Below, one piece after another: positions 23,185-30,812 of a DNA stretch of 44,292 bases. This DNA comes from a virus. Position numbers and translations under genes: made by a program. The stretch spans positions 1 through 44,292 of the IMG/VR virus record IMGVR_UViG_3300031951_013707. The stretch is one strand, 5' to 3'. The notes under the pieces are model-generated. The model had not been told where the DNA came from. It did no database searches and was given only the letters and a program-made list of their open reading frames with translations. Within the stretch, counting starts at the first letter, position 1; each line of letters opens with the position of its first letter.

Positions 23185-25575
23185 TTATCCAGCATTTTCT
23201 TTTCTTTCCTCGGGTTTATAATAAGCAATTCTATTGTGATTAACAGGACTTGCTAATAATACAGCTGGTTTTAAGTTACCTTTTCTTGTTTCTTGAAACA
23301 TATGACTCATCCACGTTTGTTCATATGGATGGGCCCATGTGGTATCTAAAAACATCTTTTTATTTCCTCGTTTACCGACTATCATTGGCCAATTTGCATA
23401 ATATACTTCACCCTTGATATAACTCAATCCGTCAACTACTTCGATTGTATCAAACTTAGTTCTAGGACAGTTAGGATCGTGTCCCGTAACTGGTAATTTA
23501 CTGTAAGTAGGCCAGATTTCATTTCTTACTGTTTGAGGCACATTGTACCAAGAAACTTGTATGTTGTTATCCATGTATACTTCTGTGTATGAAAACTTTA
23601 AGAAATCTACATCGTTGTCTCCATCAATAATTTTTAAAACTTTATCATACAAATTTGGTACGTAGGTTGTGAATCCATTACGACATACTTCGGATCCGGG
23701 TTCATGTATACCCATATCATCTTCCAAAAATACATAATAATCACTATCAGATTCTTGAAAGTGTTGTGCTGCTTTAAATCTACCACCATTTATTCCTGTA
23801 TTTTGATTATTTATGATATGTTCAAAATTATACTTTTTACACAATTCTGCATTTGCAATTCTAGCTTCTTCGTTTGTAGAATTATCAATCAAAATGTTTC
23901 GTGTATTGGTTATCCACTTTGGATGTTTAAGCCAGGTTTGTATAGTATGTTCGACTTGATGTGGAAAGTTAAATGTTAACATATATATTGATAATTTTAA
24001 CTTATCAACATCCACTGACTTTTTTGGAATATAAACATTAGCTGTTTTAGGTATCTTTTCAAGTTGTACCGTATTATCAATAAGCGATTGTACAAATTTT
24101 ACAATTAAACCATTTGAATCTAATGAATATCTTCTATACTTCTCCGGCTCTAAATAAGACATTATAGTAAATATACTCTCTTCTGTACCCATACAACCAT
24201 CATTCAAACTTCTATCTAACAACGAATAATACATTGCGTTTGCTTGATTAATAACATCTTTACTTCCACCAAATAGCCCACCCCTACAAACGTATTTTAC
24301 TTTCTGACCACAATACTGATTAATTTTGTTGTAATCAAATCCATGTATTTCTTTATCAGCTTCATATGGATAACTTAAAAACAAAAATGATTCTAAATAA
24401 GGAATTATTTTATCCAAACACTTATTGTCAGTAAAATATTTTTCATATACGGTATTTGTTATTCCTGCGTCTAACCAAATAAAATGTTTTGTATCAAACG
24501 GATTCCAAATGGTAACATCATTCAATAAAAACATTTTTGATTGTACTATTGGATTATACCATTCTAAAGATGCTTGTGGAGAAGATGATAACCACCCTGC
24601 TATATTGAACCAATTATGATCGGTTCTTATTTTTTGTGTTTTTTCCCAAAATGGGTTATACATATTTTTTATATCACTCAACTCATATATTTTTACGTAA
24701 GTGTTTTGTGGAGATCTTTTTTTCCAAACCAAATGTTCTAATTCTTTTGGCAAATAAATAAATAAATTTGCATCAATATCCAATAACTTATTAAAATGTT
24801 CAATATAATGATCAAACGATCTTCCTGTTCTGTTTATGTTCCAAAGACCTGTAACAACGGTTAAGTCTTTAGATATTTTACTTTTACCGACTGTGTTAAC
24901 ATTGTTTTTAATTTTTTCGTAAATTTGTCTATCGACGCCATCTATATTTTGACCTATTTCAATCACATAACCATTTTTTTCAAATTTTTCAATTGTTAAT
25001 TTTTTCTCTTCTTCGGAAAGATTGATATATTCTAATCTTATAAATTTTGGACGAATTTTACTAAAATCTAATTGTTGAAATATTTTCCAGTCATAACCTT
25101 CGGCATCACAAATTAAAACGTCAATTTTTGATATGTTATGTTTATCTATTAAAGATTTTAATGTTAACGTATTAACTTTTATATCTACTCCGAATTTGGA
25201 TTTAACATCTACGTCTCGTTGATAATCACTTCCAAATCCATTTCTTAAAGGATACAAAGCACTCATACCTTTATATCCAGTATGTAAATTCTCTCTTTCA
25301 ATAACATCTGATGGAATTGTTAACATTACAGTTTCTCCATCAAAATCGGATATAGCAGATTGTTCGTATTTATAATTATCTACATAAGAAAAGTTCTTTT
25401 TTAACTCTTCCATAATAGACGGAATCGGTTCAACTAATAATGCTGGCCATCGATACATATCTAAAAAACCACGGGTATCGTCAAAAATTATACCGTCCAT
25501 TGCTCCAATTTGCAAAACAAACGTATCATTGTAGTTTTTACCTATATAATGTAAAGTGTCAGATATTATATTCAT
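23185..25575 (-). CDS. Three-domain enzyme: FkbM methyltransferase, HtrL/YibB-like, GT-A glycosyltransferase
   Basis: This is a 796-residue fusion. Residues 1-215 are an FkbM-type methyltransferase (VLQIGAMDG at 20-28, VLICDAEGYDWKIF near 157). Residues about 232-505 match the HtrL/YibB pattern: LTVVTGLWNINRTGR, then HFIWLDAGI near 368 with a D at the sugar-donor position, GGLFGGSKD, and GCMGTEESIF. Residues about 530-796 are GT-A/GT2-like (SIYMLTFNFPHQVEHTIQTW, then YYVFLEDDMG near 618 as the DxD motif). It ends block 1 and overlaps the upstream GT-A gene by ATGA. FkbM first and GT last is the reverse order of the block 2 fusions. Methylated-sugar transfer is a reasonable guess; the acceptor is unknown. 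Confidence 0.75.
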   Translation of the reverse strand: MNIISDTLHYIGKNYNDTFVLQIGAMDGIIFDDTRGFLDMYRWPALLVEPIPSIMEELKKNFSYVDNYKYEQSAISDFDGETVMLTIPSDVIERENLHTGYKGMSALYPLRNGFGSDYQRDVDVKSKFGVDIKVNTLTLKSLIDKHNISKIDVLICDAEGYDWKIFQQLDFSKIRPKFIRLEYINLSEEEKKLTIEKFEKNGYVIEIGQNIDGVDRQIYEKIKNNVNTVGKSKISKDLTVVTGLWNINRTGRSFDHYIEHFNKLLDIDANLFIYLPKELEHLVWKKRSPQNTYVKIYELSDIKNMYNPFWEKTQKIRTDHNWFNIAGWLSSSPQASLEWYNPIVQSKMFLLNDVTIWNPFDTKHFIWLDAGITNTVYEKYFTDNKCLDKIIPYLESFLFLSYPYEADKEIHGFDYNKINQYCGQKVKYVCRGGLFGGSKDVINQANAMYYSLLDRSLNDGCMGTEESIFTIMSYLEPEKYRRYSLDSNGLIVKFVQSLIDNTVQLEKIPKTANVYIPKKSVDVDKLKLSIYMLTFNFPHQVEHTIQTWLKHPKWITNTRNILIDNSTNEEARIANAELCKKYNFEHIINNQNTGINGGRFKAAQHFQESDSDYYVFLEDDMGIHEPGSEVCRNGFTTYVPNLYDKVLKIIDGDNDVDFLKFSYTEVYMDNNIQVSWYNVPQTVRNEIWPTYSKLPVTGHDPNCPRTKFDTIEVVDGLSYIKGEVYYANWPMIVGKRGNKKMFLDTTWAHPYEQTWMSHMFQETRKGNLKPAVLLASPVNHNRIAYYKPEERKENAG

Positions 25576-26396
25576 TTTAAATAACCCATTTTATAAAAAT
25601 TAGTGTGTGAATCGTCGGCTTGTTCTTGACGATATAAATTGCATCCTTCATTTATATCATGTGTTGTGTGTGAAAGTACAGGAAAAGTCGTTACCCCTCC
25701 TTTGTCTCTCCAGTCTTGTAACGATAGAAGTTTTTCTTCGTTTTCATAAAAAGTCACCATTTTTCGAATGTTGTGTTTTCCTAAATATGCTGCAACGATA
25801 ATATCATCATTCCAACTTCCCTCTTTATAAAATTCAAAAAAATCATCTTTAAAAAAGTTTCTTTTATAAGAAACAGTTTTATAGTGTTGCAATACATTAA
25901 CATATATGTTTTCAGCAACCGAGACGACATAATGATCTCTTACATCTCCTTTTAATTTTGAAACGTCTTCTGGTGTTTCTCTATCAGCCCTCATACCATC
26001 ATAACCAATTGCAGTATTTTCATATATAGATTGGTTCTTAACGTGTTCTGATAACATCGAAGGATGATATATTAAATCATCATCACATACCACTATTATA
26101 GTATTTGGATTGTCTTCCCGATGTAATGTATAAAAAATCTTAGTTATTGTCCCCAAATCTTGTAATCCACAAAATAACTTTAATTTAGGATTGGTTATGC
26201 TTAAATTTTTAAGACAATCAGGCACAATATATTTTTCTTTGGTTTTATGATTTTCATCTGGTATGTTTAAATGGATTTCGTAATCGCCATCAAATTCTTG
26301 ATTTAATAATGAATTTAAACAATCTTTAATACCTGACGTATATGTTGTAGAATTTAAACGTGTGGGTATTGTGGTAAGCGTGATTATGGTTTTCAT
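25572..26396 (-). CDS. GT-A glycosyltransferase
   Basis: This 274-residue single-domain enzyme begins MKTIITLTTIPTRLN, typical of an N-terminal donor-binding strand. IIVVCDDDLIY near residue 102 is the metal-binding DxD, and SWNDDIIVAAYLGKH near 218 is a likely catalytic-base region. No membrane segment is visible, so it should act in the cytoplasm on a phage protein or a soluble acceptor. The start overlaps the upstream gene region by only a 2-base gap, and the end overlaps the next start as ATGA, so it is tightly coupled within block 1. The sugar is unknown. Confidence 0.75.
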   Translation of the reverse strand: MKTIITLTTIPTRLNSTTYTSGIKDCLNSLLNQEFDGDYEIHLNIPDENHKTKEKYIVPDCLKNLSITNPKLKLFCGLQDLGTITKIFYTLHREDNPNTIIVVCDDDLIYHPSMLSEHVKNQSIYENTAIGYDGMRADRETPEDVSKLKGDVRDHYVVSVAENIYVNVLQHYKTVSYKRNFFKDDFFEFYKEGSWNDDIIVAAYLGKHNIRKMVTFYENEEKLLSLQDWRDKGGVTTFPVLSHTTHDINEGCNLYRQEQADDSHTNFYKMGYLK

Positions 26397-26398
26397 AT

Positions 26399-27415
26399 TT
26401 AATTTCCAATCGTGGTATAAACGTGGGTATCGGTAATTTCTAAAATTGGGAGATGTTGATCATAATATTTTTTAAGTTGTAACTTATTGTTTTTAATAAA
26501 TTTTGATATAGACGTTACATCCGAATAGTCAAAAGAAAAATGGTCCCAACATGAACGGGAACCAACTGAATGAAATGTATCCTCCGGCCTAGTTTTATGA
26601 ATCATTATATTACCCCATTTTGGTAAATGAGTTAGATCTTGTGCATTTAAATATAAATAATCTAAGTTATTTTTTAATATATCAAATGCCGTTGGAAATG
26701 TCCAAATAAAATTGTGATAATACGTTCCTTTAAATAAAAGAGTCTGGTTCAGAGAAAATGATTCAGTTATAAAAGTATCGATTAAATTAAATAATAAAAG
26801 TAAATCTTTTTTATTTTTAAAATTTCCGCCATAAATAAAACTATCATCGTTACGAAACTGAAAATTTTCTAATTTAAATTTGGGTAATTGATTATTAGTA
26901 CATTTTTCCAAAAAATTAAAAATAATATTAACATAAGAAGATTCTTTTGTATGATATCCTTGATTCCAAGCATAAACCGACCCTACAGGTATATTATTAA
27001 AAAAATCTTCAATACATTCTATATCGTTTCGTATAACCATATCAGTATCCACAATAACAAAATTTAGAATATTTTTTTCCGAAAAATATTTTAATATATA
27101 CCTGTTTAAAAACAAAGGCACTTGAATTTTATTTATAGAATAAAATTGATTAAATTTTAAATAAAACTCTTCGTCTGAAGAAGCTTCCATGCATATTTCG
27201 TTTTGTAAACTTAATAAATTATCGTTTCGTAAATCGTCAATTACAACAAACGTAAATAAATCGTGATAATCTTTATACAACTCAAAATAATATTTTGTAG
27301 TAAATATTACAATATAATTCTTAACAACGTCACTACAAGATTTTAGTAGTAAATCAAACCTATATTTCATAGGGGTGCCAAAACAATACATTGCAATTTT
27401 AGGAGATTCATTCAT
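26399..27415 (-). CDS. GT-A-type glycosyltransferase
   Basis: The protein has 338 residues. NFVIVDTDMVI near residue 123 is a DxD strand of GT-A enzymes, preceded by a VPLFLNRYILKYF helix that matches the GT8-like layout (helix then DxD). A later region RNDDSFIYGGNF (about 185-197) and HNFIWTFPTAFDIL could form the acceptor pocket. IMIHKTRPEDTFHSVGSRSCW near the end contains a conserved-looking His. It starts inside the upstream methyltransferase gene (8-base overlap). The glycosyltransferase call rests on the DxD motif, length and location. The family assignment is uncertain. Confidence 0.65.
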   Translation of the reverse strand: MNESPKIAMYCFGTPMKYRFDLLLKSCSDVVKNYIVIFTTKYYFELYKDYHDLFTFVVIDDLRNDNLLSLQNEICMEASSDEEFYLKFNQFYSINKIQVPLFLNRYILKYFSEKNILNFVIVDTDMVIRNDIECIEDFFNNIPVGSVYAWNQGYHTKESSYVNIIFNFLEKCTNNQLPKFKLENFQFRNDDSFIYGGNFKNKKDLLLLFNLIDTFITESFSLNQTLLFKGTYYHNFIWTFPTAFDILKNNLDYLYLNAQDLTHLPKWGNIMIHKTRPEDTFHSVGSRSCWDHFSFDYSDVTSISKFIKNNKLQLKKYYDQHLPILEITDTHVYTTIGN

Positions 27416-28112
27416 GATTTATAAATATCGATTGCCTCCCCCCCACGATTTTTGTATATCCATTTTGTAAAAGATATGGTGTTAATAATTTGTCTTTTCC
27501 ACCAACAGGTTCTATAAAATCAGTATCATCTACAGATATTAAATGTAAGGGAGATAATTTGGGTCTTGCTGTAATAAATGCTTCTAAATGTTTTTCTGCA
27601 TATAAATGACTACCAACATCCCATCCATCTAAATACAAAAAGTCGATTTGTTTATTAAAATTTTTTAAAAATTCAATTCCACATTGTGGAATGCAAATAT
27701 GTAAATTACTTGGAAGATCTTCGTTTAAATGATATTTATACTGATTTTCTAATTGTGTCTTACAATGTGGATCTATATCAACTGTGTATACATCGTATCC
27801 TTCTTTAGCCCAAAAATGAGTAGAATGTCCATCTTGACAACAAGGCGGTGCCTCACATTCTTTTATATCAAATGATTTGTTATAATAGTCGATACATTTT
27901 TGTGTAGTTTCTATACGAGTAGATCCTATTTCCACTATAGTTTTTGCTTCTAAAATTCTAAGAAACTCATGTGTTTTTCTTATCCATTTTGCGGGATAAC
28001 TTCTTAGACTATTTTCAAATGGTTCTAATCTAACACGATCCCAGTAAATTACATCTGGATTAAAATTTTTAGATAACTCTAGTATTTTTGTATATTTCTC
28101 ATTCATAATCAT
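27408..28112 (-). CDS. Class I SAM-dependent methyltransferase
   Basis: I start this at the ATG at 28112, whose ATGA overlaps the upstream stop. A longer frame to 28139 would need a TTG codon. The protein is 234 residues. TIVEIGST near 58 is the SAM-binding glycine loop, YDVYTVDIDPHC is the acidic second strand that binds the ribose, and IDFLYLDGWDVGSHLYAEKHLE is the next strand with the catalytic region. A CEAPPCCQDGHSTHFW insert of Cys and His residues between strands 1 and 2 is unusual and could bind metal. The end overlaps the next GT-A gene by 8 bases. By context it should methylate a glycan, which is inference. Confidence 0.7.
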   Translation of the reverse strand: MIMNEKYTKILELSKNFNPDVIYWDRVRLEPFENSLRSYPAKWIRKTHEFLRILEAKTIVEIGSTRIETTQKCIDYYNKSFDIKECEAPPCCQDGHSTHFWAKEGYDVYTVDIDPHCKTQLENQYKYHLNEDLPSNLHICIPQCGIEFLKNFNKQIDFLYLDGWDVGSHLYAEKHLEAFITARPKLSPLHLISVDDTDFIEPVGGKDKLLTPYLLQNGYTKIVGGRQSIFINHE

Positions 28113-30712
28113 AATTTTATTTCTATACGTTCTGACCAACCTCTTGTTTCACTTACTGCCCAATAAACCACTTTTATAGGCCACCTATCAGTTAAGAAAT
28201 ATTCTTCATAATGAATTGGCGTACTGTTATGTATAAAATCGGTTAATTGTTTTCCAACAATATATTTACTATTTACAGATTTACCACCAGCATCATCGAA
28301 TGCTACTAAAATAGCAGAATAATCATTTGCAGGTAATTGATCTCTAGTAATATTAACTAGATGATAAAATGACTTTTTAAGTGATTTTTTCCATTCATCG
28401 TCTGACATTGGTGGATTTGGTGGAATATCATTATCCATAGTATACTGTTGAACTGATTTTTCTTTAAAACATATACCTGAATATAGTTCGTAATCATGTA
28501 ATGATCGTTCTTTACCAAGATCATATCCAGTCAAATCAAATCCATTGTATTCGGTTTGTAGTAACTGTCTAATTTTAGCTCTCGCCTTATTCTGTGAATC
28601 ACTCCAATTTTCACCTCTTTTATTTTGATCATCCCACACAAGAATACCATCACGCTCTTTTCTAGTCATTGAATGCCAAATAACAACTTTATGTGGATGA
28701 TAAATATCATATCCGTGTGTAAAAGATCTAACGGTGAGATTTATTTCTTCTCCACTAAAGAAAATATCCACATCGTGTTTAATAGTCTTAGCCCAGTGAT
28801 TATCACCAAAACAAAAATGGCCTGATAAAAACCGAGCTGGTACAGGTTTTGTTATTTGATTAAGATTCTTAAAAGCAGCGGGTCTAATAAAAATAGTACC
28901 GTGTGGATAAAAACAAGACATTACCGACTGCCAAGGTTCTTTTGTTCTAGATTTAGGATCGTCAGTTGGATCATAAAAAGGAAGATATCCAGCAACAAGT
29001 GGTTTTTTAACACCGTCTTTTTTTAAACCGTCGTGCATTTCAATTAAAGTATTATCCCAGTCTTTATTAAAACGATGATGACTGTCTAACTGTAAAATGT
29101 ACTCTTCATCGAGCATCATTGTGTTGATCTGATACCTAGCAAATGGCAACCCTTTTGCTTCAGTATAATCCATGTCAATAATTCTAAACCTTTCGTCGTT
29201 ACGATATTTGTCTATATCTCTAGAAAACTTATCATCTTCATTAAATTGATGACAAATTCCAAAAACTAATCTTTCAGGATGTTTAGCATTAGTCAATGCA
29301 CTTTCTATCGTAGGTAATAGTTCAGGATCTCTATATGCCGGTATATGAACAAATATTTTACGTTTATTTGGATTTTTATTAAACTTAACTTTGGATTTCT
29401 TGTATTTGTTTATATGTTTCCACAGACTGACAGGATCGGGTGTACGTGGAATTGGTTTTTTAAAATCATAAATGATACGTTCTATTCTCTCCGTCCATCC
29501 CTTTGATTTACTATGTGGCCAAAATACATAACTGTATGGAAGTTCTTTTGTATAAAAAGTTCTCCAAATTCTATACCATTTATCAGAAGGATTTGATCTT
29601 TTAAATGAATTTACTTCATTTTCATCCGCGTCACATCTAATAATTTCTTTACCATCTGCATTTTTAAATGCAATGATCCAGGCATCATAATCGTTTTCGG
29701 GAACACTATCTACATGCATATCTATGCAAAATTTAAAAACATGTATCCACGACTTTTCATATTCAACCGAATCTTCTATAATCGGATTTGGTGCCAGTTT
29801 TTGATCTAATGTATATTGTTGTACAGCTCTGTCTTTAAATCTTACTCCAGCAAATCTTTCATAATCTTCTAATGATCTAACTTTACCCAAATCAAAAATG
29901 CCAAAATCTATATTTTTGATTTCGCCATCCATACCAAATAGTTTTCTTGTTCTAAGATGTGAAGAATTGTTTCTCTCATTCCAAATCTTATCATCATCCC
30001 ACTGTTTAACCGCACCATTTCTATAATAATAATGCCACGCTACAATTTTATGTGGGTGAAATAAATCATATCCGTGTGTGTAAGCTCTAACAGCCATATT
30101 TATTTCTTCACCGTGAAAGTATAGGTTTGGATCATATACAACTTCTTTAACAAATGAACCAAGTGTAAAAACAAAATGTCCGGAAAAAAATCTTGCTGGA
30201 ATGGGAGAAGTCAACTTTTTATAATTCGGTATCACAGACGGCGTTGGAAATATTGGCCCTTCAGGTAAATATCTATCAAAACATATCATCCACGGTTCGT
30301 GTACTCTAGCAGCAGGATCATTATTTGGTTCATATGACGGAATATAAGCAGTAATCAATGGTTTTTTAGATCCTTTTTTTTGTAGATCTTTTAACATTTC
30401 AATTAATTGTTCATCCCAATTTTCCACAAATCGATGATGACTATCTAATTGCATACAATACTCTTCGCCAGAATACAATAAATTAAGTTGATGTCTTACC
30501 CAACAGACACCTTTGCTTTCCTTATAAGGTATGTCAATAATTTTGAATCTATTATCATTTTTGAATTCATCCAAATTTTCAGATTCATCATGTTGCCATC
30601 CTATAGCAAAAACTAAATTTTCCGGATGTTTTGCTTTATCAATACAATCTTTGATTGTTGGAATTAATTCTGGATCTCTATAACTCGCTATTTGTACAAA
30701 TATCTTTGACAT
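28109..30712 (-). CDS. Tandem-duplicated GT60-like N-acetylglucosaminyltransferase
   Basis: This 867-residue protein holds two copies of one domain. Copy 1 (residues 1-400) has IFVQIASYRDPELIPT, MQLDSHHRF near 88, PARFFSGHFVF, and FHGEEINMAVRAYTHGYD. Copy 2 (about 425-867) has IFVHIPAYRDPELLPT, LQLDSHHRF near 541, PARFLSGHFCF and FSGEEINLTVRSFTHGYD. Each copy has its own DSH motif, so both should be active. This pattern fits the GlcNAc-transferase family of Skp1 hydroxyproline GlcNAc-transferase (GT60). Members also glycosylate Thr of trypanosome mucins. It lies immediately downstream of the Pro/Thr/Ser repeat gene, a striking substrate candidate. It opens block 1 and is followed by an ATGA-coupled methyltransferase. 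Confidence 0.8.
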   Translation of the reverse strand: MSKIFVQIASYRDPELIPTIKDCIDKAKHPENLVFAIGWQHDESENLDEFKNDNRFKIIDIPYKESKGVCWVRHQLNLLYSGEEYCMQLDSHHRFVENWDEQLIEMLKDLQKKGSKKPLITAYIPSYEPNNDPAARVHEPWMICFDRYLPEGPIFPTPSVIPNYKKLTSPIPARFFSGHFVFTLGSFVKEVVYDPNLYFHGEEINMAVRAYTHGYDLFHPHKIVAWHYYYRNGAVKQWDDDKIWNERNNSSHLRTRKLFGMDGEIKNIDFGIFDLGKVRSLEDYERFAGVRFKDRAVQQYTLDQKLAPNPIIEDSVEYEKSWIHVFKFCIDMHVDSVPENDYDAWIIAFKNADGKEIIRCDADENEVNSFKRSNPSDKWYRIWRTFYTKELPYSYVFWPHSKSKGWTERIERIIYDFKKPIPRTPDPVSLWKHINKYKKSKVKFNKNPNKRKIFVHIPAYRDPELLPTIESALTNAKHPERLVFGICHQFNEDDKFSRDIDKYRNDERFRIIDMDYTEAKGLPFARYQINTMMLDEEYILQLDSHHRFNKDWDNTLIEMHDGLKKDGVKKPLVAGYLPFYDPTDDPKSRTKEPWQSVMSCFYPHGTIFIRPAAFKNLNQITKPVPARFLSGHFCFGDNHWAKTIKHDVDIFFSGEEINLTVRSFTHGYDIYHPHKVVIWHSMTRKERDGILVWDDQNKRGENWSDSQNKARAKIRQLLQTEYNGFDLTGYDLGKERSLHDYELYSGICFKEKSVQQYTMDNDIPPNPPMSDDEWKKSLKKSFYHLVNITRDQLPANDYSAILVAFDDAGGKSVNSKYIVGKQLTDFIHNSTPIHYEEYFLTDRWPIKVVYWAVSETRGWSERIEIKL

Positions 30713-30759
30713 ATCTATAATATATCATGTTATATTTGTAACTATTTTTTATAATTATG

Positions 30760-30775
30760 AGACTCTTAAGAGTCT
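30760..30775. repeat. 16-base perfect palindrome in the largest intergenic gap
   Basis: AGACTCTTAAGAGTCT reads the same on both strands. It lies in the 100-base gap between the repeat-fibre gene and the GT60-like gene. Neither strand has a U-run after it, so it is a poor intrinsic terminator. It may be an operator or an RNA processing hairpin. I see nothing else in the gap beyond AT-rich leader sequence. Confidence 0.5.
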
Positions 30776-30812
30776 TTAACGACGTTGGATTTTAGTTCAT
30801 ATAACTTTTAAC

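Noticed and set aside
28113-28139. Longer start for the block 1 methyltransferase
   Set aside because: The codon at 28139 is TTG and lies inside the upstream gene. The ATG at 28112 overlaps the stop as ATGA, a common coupling.
30713-30812. tRNA or small RNA in the largest gap
   Set aside because: No cloverleaf arms or CCA end; only AT-rich sequence and one palindrome.
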